Below the pieces are notes generated by a model. It saw only the letters and a list, made by a program, of their open reading frames with translations. It was not told where the DNA came from and ran no database searches. A program made the position numbers and the translations under genes. Positions 37,706 to 49,900 of a stretch of 64,000 nt of DNA are shown here, piece by piece. How positions within the stretch are numbered: the stretch's first letter is position 1; each line of letters begins with the position of its first letter. Source of the DNA: Mansonella perstans (Eukaryota > Nematoda > Chromadorea > Rhabditida > Onchocercidae); NCBI GenBank assembly GCA_037074765.1, contig JBAMDO010000069.1, positions 62,001 to 126,000 of the forward strand, given 5' to 3'.

Positions 37706-40291
37706 TTGGAATTTCAGTTTGGCAATCAATTGTTAGCATGTATCATTTAGCCAGCAATTGTGGCAAACAGATCATGTTCAACTCAAAATTGTATAATTCC
37801 TAAGCATTCGTGGAAGGAAGCAATTATGCTGATTTATATCCGCTGATCATTCAAACTTATGAACATTGAGAAGTGAAGAAGTGATTAATTAAGAAATAAA
37901 GATGATGATTGGTGATAAGGGACAAATAACGATTCGCACAAATACAATACGAAATGTCAACTGTTTTTGTTATTATTTCTGCATTAAAGGACTGGAACCA
38001 TATGCTGTTCAGCTGGCTACTATTAAGAAAAAAATGCTGCTCCTAAATATTGGACAGTGATCAGTAAATTGTATGCCACAACAATAAAATTATAAATATA
38101 CAACATTTTTAATACATACATGCACATATAATCATATAAATAACATACATTAAAGATTAAAAGTTATACGTGCAACGCAAATAACCAATTTATAATTTTC
38201 ATCTTTTGACAATTTTTATTTTAAATTATTGAAATCTCAAATGAACAAAATTGTTTTGTTGATCTGTATATTAGAGAGAATGTTTGAATGAATTATTCAA
38301 AAGAAAGAAAAAATATAATTTACTTTGTGATAAATTAAATACAAAGACCCAATGAAATGATTTTTTGTTCTGAATTTAACCACCATTCCGCAATTGTAAA
38401 GCTCGACGCTTTTGAAAAATATTCAATTTTATCACCTCATCCGCAACACTTTCATCTTTTGCATCTATCTGAAAGGTTCTTTTATAAAAATTTCTCTGGA
38501 TAAATGTGACAAAAATATCAGATAAAAACACTCTATATTCATCTTGCAACATATATGGGTCATTTATTAATGGTCATCATTATGGTCATTGTTCCCAATA
38601 TTATTATTAATATTTATTACTATTACTGATGCTGTTATTAATATTCATTATTATTATCGATGCTATTATTAACAATGTCATTGTTATCATTAGGATTATC
38701 ACTATTATTAATGCCACCGACCATCTAATATTATTATTATCGATATCATTATTAATATTTATTACTATTATCGATACTGCAATTAATATTTATTATTATT
38801 ATTGATGCTATTATTAATATTGTCATTATTATCATTAGAGTTATCATTGATCGATAATATATAAATGGAATATTGGCTGAATTTTTGAGCACGCTATATA
38901 GGCTTTATTAAGTATATCCATGTTTTGCAGAACTGCAAAACCTGTGCATGCTATGAAACAGCCAACAAATAGCCAAATTAGTAATTCATCAAAAAGATAA
39001 AGGAGTATCACGCGACATATTATATTTGCCAGTTAATTAAATTAAAAGTGAGAAAAGCATAAGCAATTTATTACCTTTTCCATTTGTTATCATATATCTA
39101 TCTTAAAACAATAAGTCAAAAAATCAAACGCAAATTGGAATTTTTTAACTATTCATTTTATAAAAATCAGTTTCATTTTAACAATTAATTGGATAAAAAA
39201 ATTAAAGTATCAAACAAATGAAGCATATATGGCTGGGAACAGCTTTTAATGGTATTCTTGAACGATCAAAATGATTTACATTAGAATCAATCAATCATAT
39301 TTTACTAAGCTAATCAACTAATTACTCGGCTAATCACTTCCTGTTATTCTCATTGACTCAGATAATTACTTCCTGTTATTCTCATTGGGCATGTATTGCT
39401 ATTAATTTTTGCATAATTTTTTTTTAACAGGCTTAAATATTTTATTTTTATTAATATAATAGCAGTACTCAACTGCATTTTCATTTATTTAATCGCGACA
39501 ACGTTTATTTATTTATTGCAGCAATCGCGATAACGTTTGTTTTTTTATCGCAGCAACGGAATAAATCACGTACACCTTTTCTGAAAATAATGGATTGATT
39601 AAGTGGATAAAGCAAAAAGAAAACGCACTGCACAATCCTATCATCACAGTAGGCCTGGTTTTTTAAACTTAAATATGCTCACTATTTATAATTTCCATTT
39701 TATTGCAACTGTCAAAAAAATAAAATAAATTGGCACAATACCGGAACCGGTATTGTGCCAATTTAAGTACTGGGACCGTACCTGAGTATCTACGCATATG
39801 TAACATCCTAATCATGAACCTTACCTGAGCACACCCAGGCATATGTTACAATCTAATCGTGAAACTAATTTTAGATCGCTAATTTTCTTTTTTATTTGAT
39901 GAACCATGGAATAAATGATGAGCTTCGTAAAATATGGCATGATTATATTCAGTCAATATTAATGACAAAAGTACAAGAAATAATAACTAATGAAAAGTTT
40001 GAAGAAGAAAAACACCTGAGTGCACTGCTGAAAATCAGTAATGTAAGTGAATCCGTAGAACAGATCAAAATAAACAATATTAAAATAAGCCACATCGCCC
40101 AACGACCTTCACCAATTCCAATTGTTACCGCAATTTGACTAACAAGAAATCCTATGGCGTTACAAATGCATGGCAAAATTAACCTGAATTTGATGATTTA
40201 TAAAACGATTGATTATATTTCGATTAACGGTTGTTAAAATAGCTAAGAGTATGCGATTTTTTTCGTCATTATTGCTCTCTTTTTTTCAAAA
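37706..40291. repeat. Duplicated segment X, copy 2
   Basis: Near-identical to 24747-27330, including the ATT-rich tract, the palindrome (39727-39764) and the putative first exon (39899-40042). The left edge falls at a short shared ATTGGAATTTCAG in both copies; the flanking sequences differ. Confidence 0.93.
39727..39764. repeat. 38-bp near-perfect palindrome (18-bp arms) in X2
   Basis: Identical to the element at 26767-26804. It lies about 135 bases upstream of the ATG at 39899, and both arms are unchanged between copies. Confidence 0.95.
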
Positions 40292-43200
40292 CATGTTTTT
40301 AAATGCTTTTGTAGTCTGACCGTAATTTCTTGCATACTTCTAATGATTATTTAAATCATTCTTGCGTTATTAAAAAGTTAAAAAAAGAAAAAAAATGTTC
40401 AGCGTACTTTAACATGCTTTACATGTTCATGTGAATGCACTAAATATCTTCTCGAACCTTATCTCAATCATGTTGGTTTTTTTCTTTAGAATCAATTTTA
40501 TCAACCAGGAATTTGAAATTGAAATGTAATATTTAAACTTTAACTTAAAACGCATCAGGAAGTCAAAAAGTCGAAGATCCTCATGTTCATTGCTGCTTGC
40601 TTTTAGCTACTACATCAAAAGCCTTTAAAAGCCTTTTTTAAATTTCATTCTTGATACAAGTTTTGAAATTCGACCCTTAGACCATCGAATTCGTGCTTTA
40701 ATAAGTAAATAGATGATACTTGTCCAATGAAGTTGATGGACCTATCCCCTCAAAATTTCGTCTTTAATTATACATTTAACTTTGTCACTCTTAGTCCTGT
40801 CCTGAATAAATTTACCTGGTTTCGGCTCGCATTTTGTGATTCGATGTAAATATACCAAGATTTCTTGATGACGCATTAGTTGCACTTGTACTCGAAGTCT
40901 TTTGAGCTTGGCGACTGTATTTGATTAAAAGAAATATCGCACAACTAAAAATTAAATTTAAGAATCAAGTGAGAAATTTTTTTCTTAATAGCAAATCCTA
41001 CTGGTAAATACTAAAGGCACAAATATGGTTCTGATCTATTCAGTTGTCTATGGATCAAGTTTTCTGAGTTCCTATTATTCGGAATAAAAAAAAAAAAAAA
41101 TGAATTCGTGATAAACATTGATAAATGGTAAAATTAGAATAAAATGCTTTTAAACAGGCAATAGCATAATTTCAGTCACTGCATAAAAATGATTTGTAAC
41201 ATAATTGCACTTTGTTGAAATTAAATTGTTTTCTCTATGGAGACCTTTTATTGAAATTAAATTATCTTCTCTATAGTATGCGCATATATACCGAACCCTC
41301 TCCAACCCTACCCGAGAGTTCGTATCCTAAGTAACTTTTTAAAAGTCTTAAGTTTTGAAAAAGTCTTACTAGAAAAAGTTTGCAGATATATTTTCAAAAT
41401 AGATTAGAAGACTCTCTCATTATCTTTTCTTTAAAGCATGCAAAAAATGTTAGAGAGCAATCCTTTGGTAAATCTCTAAGATTCCTCACAAGGCAAAACA
41501 AGGACCAATTTGATGAAAACAATTAAGAGATTCAAGAATTTTCTTGACAAATAAGAGAATTGTTATGTTTCGTTGACATTTCTTTCAGCCATCTTTTCAT
41601 ACAAATAAAAAGTAATTCGTTGTTCTCGAAGACATTCGGCACACACATTCGGCTCAGAAATTGAGCTTGGATAATTAAGCAGCTGGAAAGGGCCGAACAT
41701 TCAGTTATCCCAGATGTTGGACAAACCAGTTATTCCAGATTTAGGACAAACCATGCAACTGATCTTTTTCAACCAAACATATGGCGTAAGTTCCAAAAGA
41801 AACATTCAGAAACATTTAGAAGAAGATCAGTCAATCTATCAAAAATAATTCAACAACATACAGATATTGCTAGCGCAGATGACCATCTATTTCTCATAAA
41901 TAAAATCGCCATCCTAAATTGTATTCCTTCAACGATTATGAGCCTGCTCCTGCCATCAGCGGTCCATCTGACTTCCAAACGGGAGAAATGAAGGCACATT
42001 ATCCATGCAGATGTTGCAGTCTCTTTTGAGAATGACGTAAAATCCGAAATTTCTAACAGAAAAAACAAGGCAAAAAGAAGCATGTCACTCAGTGTCCCCA
42101 AAGAAGGCTTGGCACTTTGCCTTCTGTAACCGCCTTTGTCCGTCAAATCTTCGTCAGCAAAGCCAATCTATTATGATAATTATCCTAATAAGAAAAGGTA
42201 GTCGTGTAGTATATGATGAGCAAACAATCACTAAGCGTCGTTAATTATTGATGCAAACTTATGGTCGTGTATTTCAGACTAGTTTGTCCAATACTTTATA
42301 ACTTATGTACTGCAAAAAATACTGCAATATATACCGTAAGAATATTCTTTAATATAAGAATAATAAGAACTATGAAGTATCATATTTGCAGAATATTTTC
42401 CATTTATCATTTCATCAATTCAACTTGAATCTTCGTATCTAACCCGTATAAGAAAAATGTTGCAGTGAATATTAGTGAATGAAAAATAGCGAAAAATAGC
42501 CATCCACCGCCTTCCAAATACAACACTATATCGTCCACTAGCATACCGTACGCACTCGCTTCATAGTAAAATGTTGGGAACCATCGTTGAAAATACAGTA
42601 CCACGGACTGCAAAATATGACACAGTATCACTGACTGTAAATTGTCAAATTTCAGTCATTCTGTTAATTAGAAACCAGAGGTAAATTTGCTTCTAATTAT
42701 TTATTACATATTACTCATAACTTTGTCCATTTGTTCTTTGACATTGATAAAGAAAGAGAGAAACTTCCATGTGGTAACAGAGACAAATGGCTGAACAAAA
42801 TTTTTAATAATTTTCTTTTTCTCGCTTTCTTCTTTTTTCCTTTCTCTGTTTCTGTTTCGACAAATAAATTTCTTCCATGCAAATATGAGAAAAATAATTG
42901 CTTGGTCACAAAAATTTTGTCAAATGTTTAAGGTTTCACTTTTTTCGCGATAAAATTTAATGTAAATATTAATTGTGCTGAAAAAATTGTGCCACAAAAT
43001 AAATTAGTAAGTCGCATAATTAGCAGATTGTATAATTTTACCTGTGGTGGTGCTAATTAAAATTGTGTCTTAAAATAAATTAGCAGATTATTGGCTGCAT
43101 AATTTTGCCTCTGGTGGTGCTAAATTCGTTGACACTTAGACTATTGTTTAATTTATAATAGCATCGTTGATTTCAACTGTAAAAAGAAATATGAATTGAG

Positions 43201-46193
43201 GGGAAAGTTATTACCTGGAAGAAAGCAATCACAAAACACATCAGACATGATGTAGTAACGGTGGAATTTTTCAGCTTTCCAAATTTGATTGGGTGATGAA
43301 TGGCCGCATAACGTGTCCAAGCAATCAATAACGTATGAAAACACATAGCAAACCAAATCGTATCAAGATACACCTGAAATTTTCTATTTATGTCAAAAGT
43401 TTATAACAATCATTAACTTTAAATTTCAAACTAAAGATGCGAAATATTGATTGATTTGTTTATTAAATAAAATAATGAGTAGAATTTGAAATGATACTTG
43501 AAAAAGCCGCCTTCCATATACTGGAACGTGTATTTTAAATGTGATCAGAATGCCGGGAAAAAGCGCATAAGTAATTAACAAAAACATATTATTAATCATC
43601 GAACTAACCAAATAACGGAAACCGATAAGAATCTATAAATTCAAATATTTCAATTATGTTTTAGCAAGGTCAAAAATGATTGAGCAAATAAATTGGATCA
43701 TTGCAGCAAACATCTATTACAAATCAATCGTTCCATTTAATTTTCCCGCATTATTTTAAAAACGCTTACTTACCTTTTAATATTTTAATCACAGACACAA
43801 AAGAAAACATGAAAATGAGTTTGAAAAACTGATGACATTTCTCAATTTAGTGTTGCGAAAAAGATGACATACGACTTCTTAATGGTATCCGTACCCACTT
43901 TAACCCTTCTGTTGGTATTTTAACCTTTGCGAATATTTCATACATTGCACCATCAGACTTTTGTAATGGTCAAAGCATTCAATGTTTTATACACCGCGCA
44001 GGTACGAATATCGACTTTGGTAATGTCGAATTGCTCAATTTAAGTAACTTAGTGTTTCAAAAAAGATGACATCTTGTACTAATAGGATTCGTTCCTACTT
44101 TAATCCTTCTTTCCTACTTTAACCCTTCTGTTTTTACTTTAACCTTTCTCTTCCTACTTTAACCTTTGCAATATTTCACACATTCTTCCATCACGACTTT
44201 TGTGTAATGGTGAAAGTATTCATTTTAAATAACTTACATGAGATTGACGATATAAAGCAAAACAGATAATAGAATACAGGGGTAAGAAAATGATAGCTAA
44301 CAAAAGCAGCGTTCCACCAGCAATTATGTCATCCGAATTCAGTGGTTCATTGTACCAGTTGTCGAATGTCGTCAGATTTGATGGCTCGACTTTTTTGTAC
44401 CGATTACCGAATGTCAAATTTGATGACATGATTTTATCAGATCCTTTTTTGCATTAAAATCCAAAAATAAGTAAACGAGAAGAAGAAAAAAAGTGGCGAC
44501 AAAAATGTCGACAGAAACTTTTGCGTTGATGTTTGACGTTTGCAAAGACTAAATTTTGCAATAACGCTTTACAAGTGACAAATTATGTTCATTATGGAAT
44601 TTTTAAGAAATATTAGCATTTCTGTAGCTGCCAAGGCTAGCTGGCTTATCTATTAATGTTTACCAACTGACCTATTCTCCTATTAAACGATAATAGTTTT
44701 TTTTTTCTCAGGAATTTTTTGAACTTATTAAAAGAAATGATCAGATTTCTGCCAACCATTTGAGTAATCAAGTGATGGAGTACATAATGATAGCTATATG
44801 TAATATGCAAGACTAAAGATAGAATATTCTTTTATTTTTGGCTTCCTATTTAACAATAATAATTTTTTTTGCAGGAATTTATGCATTTATTGTAAGAAAT
44901 GGTCAATGATAATTCTCTTGCAAATATCATACGGTGATCAAAGTTCTGCCAAATATTTGAGTAATCAAGCAAATTTGGATTGATGCTAACCATGAGAATT
45001 ACTGTCTAATGCAAGGGATGAGCATTGTCCATGAGAATTACTGTCTAAGAGACAAATGAAATGCTTGGCTCAAAATGCAAGGTATGAATGTTGTTTAATT
45101 CAAGTATCTCTCAGACATGTGATGTATTTAAAATAAAAAACTTCTCTCCATTAAAAATAATAGATGATTTAATGAAATATAATGTTTTCCTCATTCTCTC
45201 CAAAATTTTTCATATGTTTAATGTTCTTTAATGTCACCTTATCTTCCCGTATCAATTGAGCTTTATTATTAAGCTCAATATCACAGATAGTTTCTAATCA
45301 ATTATTATTTAAACATGCAAAAGCTTAATGTTAATATTTAAAAACATTAAGAAATAGGCGATTTCATTTTAACGGTAAAATTAACATACGGTGATCTTCA
45401 TGTTGAGAAGATAAGAGAATTTTGAACAAGTGAAAAATTTATGAAGTAAATTGTTTAATCCTTAGAAATTTTTTTCAGGAAAAAAATCATGACATTTTAA
45501 ACAGTATGATCGCTAGTGGTGTACCTGATACACGATTGGGACAAGCTGTGACAAATTTGCATGCATCTTGGGCACAACTGATCAGTGATTTGTCAGCGCG
45601 AACAGGTTATTTACCTCCGACACTGGAACATATCAAGGAAGTTGCCGAGTGCGCAGTTCGTCAGGTTGGATTCATTCGAATGAAATGTGCCTGATGTTAA
45701 TTTGACTTATTGCCATTCTATACTGGTCTTTGTGATTTATGATCTTTTTGCAACATATCATGTTAATTTCTTTCATCTTTATGGTTCCCTATTTGTGTGC
45801 TGTGCTAGTCGTTTTTTCTAAAAAGATGCTGAGCTTTTATTGTCCAAATAAAATGACTTAAATTTTCAGTTAAAAGACTCGTGTCATGATTTAACTCGTG
45901 AATTTGCTCGAGTTGGTCTTGAATGGCGGTTGACGCACCCGGATGAAGCTCTTGCTGAGGTATGTTAATCAGGAATTCTAGAATTCTCGCCTTATAAATC
46001 ATATAATAGTAACTGAGGGTGGGGAAAGCACTAGAATACATTGGAGTTTATGCACGCGCGTATATTTCAGGATTTAGCAGATTATGATCACGCTATGTTA
46101 CGACAAGAATCATTATTGGGTCGAGCAACCAACATTGTTGAACGACGACTGAGTGATTTAGCGGTGGAAAAGAATTTACAAGGATTTGAGTAG
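39899..46193 (+). CDS. Small predicted helical protein of unknown function, first exon inside the duplication
   Basis: Three terminal exons are clear: 45479-45664, 45870-45959 and 46071-46193 (stop TAG), all phase 0, flanked by good TTTCAG acceptors and GT donors. They encode a hydrophilic, probably helical protein with segments GVPDTRLGQAVTNLHASW, LTREFARVGLEWRL and LLGRATNIVERRLSDL. No upstream Met was seen near 45479. The proposed first exon is 39899-40042 (MNHGINDELRKIWHDY... to KISN), which ends in phase 0 at GTAAGT. The joined product would be 180 residues. The resulting 5.4-kb intron would contain the minus-strand receptor copy 3. Additional exons could be missing. I do not recognise the family. 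An AATAAA at 46432-46437 could be the polyadenylation signal. The 3' exons are solid; the link to 39899 is inference. Confidence 0.5.
40292..45063. repeat. Duplicated segment Y, copy 3
   Basis: Near-identical to Y2 (32082-36832), with scattered substitutions and two small length differences (around 42280-42400 and 42860-42890). It carries receptor copy 3 and is followed by the shared tail to 45350. Confidence 0.92.
42407..44429 (-). CDS. Chemoreceptor-like serpentine GPCR, copy 3
   Basis: Four exons: 44238-44429, 43498-43632, 43215-43373, 42407-42607, all open and in phase. It differs from the other copies by several residues (FGNRYKK for FGNWYKK, CFHTLL for CFHRLL, DDIVLYLEGG for DDAVLYVEGG, GLDTKIQ for GLDKKIQ). 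It is the most diverged of the three, yet no exon has a stop. The TM5 region is missing as in the others. It is placed inside the proposed first intron of the opposite-strand gene 39899-46193. Confidence 0.58.
45064..45350. repeat. Shared tail of Y3, repeat of 36833-37115
   Basis: Marks the right-hand limit of the duplication array. Single-copy sequence resumes at 45351, about 130 bases before the first clear single-copy exon of the downstream gene. Confidence 0.88.
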
Positions 46194-46999
46194 TCATATG
46201 CTGTGTGGGAGGTCATCGATCAATGAGGCTTACGAGCGGGGGAAATTGTTGTGCCAGAAGAATGAAGACTCGGATGCTGTATCTTTGATAATGATTAAGT
46301 ACGGAAAAGAAGATGAACGAGACTTTTACAGAATGGAGGAAAATGTTTCCAGCAAATTATTTGTGTAAAATCAATATATATATATATAATGTATATGTAT
46401 GCTTTTGATATATTCAAGTTTATTGCCTATAAATAAAACGATGAATGATGCTGAAGATTTGTTTAGCGGTCATATAACCGCATTTCACACACTCTTTTCA
46501 TCTTTTCATACTCTCTTTTCACATTATGTTATTTCTCTTTTCACTGGGCGTTTTTTCTCTCTAAATGATGACTGGGTATATAGCTTTACAGCTTTTTTTT
46601 GCCAATAAATTTTCATCATTACAACAAATCAAACATTTTTTACTTATCACCATCGAAAAATGAAATTCGCACAAGCTAAGTGTAGCAGTTACCTTTTTCT
46701 TCCTAATTGACCATTAATTGACCACCAGAATTCATCACCGGTAAAAATTATTTGGAGTGTAATGTTTGTAATGTTTGTAGCATGTTGCTGGTTACTAGTG
46801 AAACTTCCAAGATTCTCTTTGTAGCTTATTCTCTTGTAATAGATGACAAGATTTTATGACAGTAGTATATTTTGCGCAAATATAGTGTATGTCTTTTCGG
46901 CAAAAAAAGTGCCAGCTTGGTGAAACTGAGATTTTAATTGGAAATTTTAATGCTATTGCAGAAGAAGCTGATTGAGAGCTGAAAGATCAAAACATCAAA
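46194..46999. other. Intergenic region between the unknown gene and CLASRP
   Basis: Holds the likely polyadenylation signal of the upstream gene (46432) and an ATATATAT tract near 46375. A TTGCAG ending at 46961, 38 bases before the CLASRP ATG, fits a spliced-leader or 5' UTR acceptor. Short open frames at 46186-46368 and 46399-46608 have no support. Confidence 0.5.
46955..46961 (+). promoter_or_regulatory. Candidate trans-splice (spliced-leader) acceptor for CLASRP
   Basis: ATTGCAG lies 38 bases upstream of the ATG with no competing upstream exon in view. This is typical of nematode SL addition sites but not proven. Confidence 0.4.
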
Positions 47000-49900
47000 A
47001 TGTGGCACGAGGCTCGACGACAGGAAAAATTAATACGATCACAGATGATTGATAGCGTGAAGAGGAATGAGAGACGCAAGCAGTTCTACGAGAATGTTGT
47101 AAGTTTTGCGTCCAGTACAGATTTAGAAAACTTCTAAAAATCATTTTCATTTTACTTGACATGGATAGATATGATTTCGATCTAAGATGATCTTGTGATC
47201 TTCTGTGTGGATTGTTAATTTATTATCATTGTCATCTTTATTATCACTATTATCGTCATTATTATTAAGTATTTCCGTAGTGAGCTATCCATGAATGTGA
47301 TTAAAAAAATTTGTTCTTGATCCTATTGAATAATAATTAAATAATTTTTGATTCTATTAAGTAATAATTAAATAATTCTGAGAGCTTAATTACAGAGGAA
47401 AGATCCTGAGCAATTCATGCAAGTCCATGGCCGCAAATGCCAAATACACATGGATCCGGCAGTAGCACGTGCTGCCGAAGCATCAAGCATCCTGTGCGCG
47501 TTTAACATTAGTAATTTGCTCGTCTTTTGTATAAAGCATACTTCTTCTCACTGTGGATTCAATTCGTTAAAAGATCTTTTCAAATTGCTTCTTTTTTGTT
47601 TTTCGATTTTTTTTATTTCTATTCAGAATTAAATTAGACATATCTCACACTCCAATCATCTCACTATATATTATTTAGCTTGGTAGTAGTTGCAGGAAAT
47701 GATGCTGATGCTTCATGCTCAAACTTGCCACGACATATGCAAATTTTTAGGTATCAGAATTTGATGTGCGCATTTTGCAGGAGACGATGGCAAGGTGATT
47801 CAAATGTATTAATTGATCGATTTGATGTTCGAGCACATATGGATTATATTCCCGAAACAAAACCAGATGATATTGACAAGCGGTGGGATTTTGGATTTTT
47901 ACCGTTAATCATTAGGCATCATTAGTACTCAAGCTCTAATTATATTTGATTATACGAACTACCATTTTTGAAGATTGGCGGAGTGAAGCATTACCTCAAT
48001 GTACTTATTGGCTTATGTGAAATTTTGAATTGAATTTCTTTAAATATCTGCAAAAAATATAGTAGAAGTTGCATTGGACTTATGTTTGGTTATTTTCCCT
48101 TCTTCTTCTCTAACTTTCTCTATTATTTGTCAATTTTTTGTGGGTTGCAACTTTTTTTGTTCATTAGTTCTCTTCTGTTTTATAGACGCTTTGTTGGAAT
48201 TCCATAGGGTTTATGCAACTGAAGTTTATTTCGAAAAATCTGTCTTAAATAATAAATAATTTACATGTATGCCACCAAAATGATCAACTGTGAATATACA
48301 TGAAGAGGGAAAAATGAAGAAGGGATTGAAAATTTCCAGTTTTTTTTTAAAAGATTTTGCTCAAAGGCAGAATTAATCGTAGGAAAATTTGCAGACCAGT
48401 GATGGATGTGGAAGAATTGCAATGCGAATATGAGAGGTATCGAATCCTTGTACTCAATGAATTTGATAGAGGTATGTATCTGTAATTTCTGTAATCCGAG
48501 TTATTCTGATCGTTCTGCCATTATTGAGTGCATTTTCCGATAATCGTATGAGGCACGGTTTGCATTAGTTTGCATTTGGCCTTCATCAAATCTAACGTAT
48601 ATATTGAATAAACGACCAGTGATTCGATTGATGATTTCTGTAGCTAACGCTTTAAAACTGTTGAAATTCTTTGGATTTTGAAATTCCACCTCAACGTTAT
48701 CGATTTGTTAACTTATATAAATTGTGCAAGTTGCATTTTATATCCAAGTGTTACGTTCATTGCTGGTTAAAAAGAAAGAAACTGTAGATTGAACTTATTT
48801 TTCAGTATCCGAGAAAACGTTCTTGAAAGAAATAGCAGCGAAAGAATTTTGGCCTGATGATTCCAATTCAGCTTCACTTGCACGTGCTGAGCAAGAAAAG
48901 AAAAGAATGCTGTAAAATTTATTTGTACTTTTAAAAATTTTAAATTTGACTTTTTTAAATTTTCAATATTCTCTGAAATTCTGTTTGTGCGTTCAGTGTT
49001 TGTAAAAGGAATGTCGATGAAATAGCTTCAACACTTACTAACATTGCAGCTAATATTTCTCTAATTATAGATAAAGGTAAAAATGCACATTTAGAAAATC
49101 ATAAATCAGACTTAATTATTCATTATTCCAACTTGCAGTGGTGATGTTATTTTTAGGCGGGACAAAAAGGCTACTGTAGCATTTACATATGGTGATACGC
49201 AAACGGTACAAGGTAAAAGCACAGAAACGGATGATTCTGAAGATGAAGATGAAATTGTTGATTCTGATGAATTCGGTACATATTTTTGGTTTCTTCTATA
49301 ATAATTTCCATATCGTTTGTCTTTTGTTTTTCTGGTGCTACAATTATCGATTAATTGAAATAATGCACATAAAAGCAGTATATTTTAATGATGACTAGTA
49401 ACAAGTAACAGAAATTAAGATAGTTCGTTGGGGCTTCTCTTTACAAGAGAAATTAAACTTGGTACAGTGAAATTAGTTTTGTTAAATTGGTTCAATTGCG
49501 CAGAGGAATTTTTGTTACAGATTTGAAGTTGGATGTAGACACATTGGATGCTGAGCAACGACGCAATTTAAACAAGTTAGGTCTCCGATATGGCATAAGT
49601 TCGGGTGCATTCTCCAGTTTATTAAAAATGGATCGTCGTGAGCAGGATGAAACACATCAACTGAAAGAAATTGAAAAAGCCAAGCTGGCACTCGCTGTCT
49701 GTAATTAATTTGTTTGATAACTTTTTTTATATAGAATTTGATCGGTGATTCGATGATGCAGTCTATTCACCTGATTAATGGTGAGGACCATCATCATATA
49801 CATTTGTTTCCCAGAAAAGATTGTCTGGTTCCTGAAATAATAGAACATTCTATTCTGTTCTATTCTGCTAGTGATGTTGAAAAGCAAAAAGGTTTGGTAA

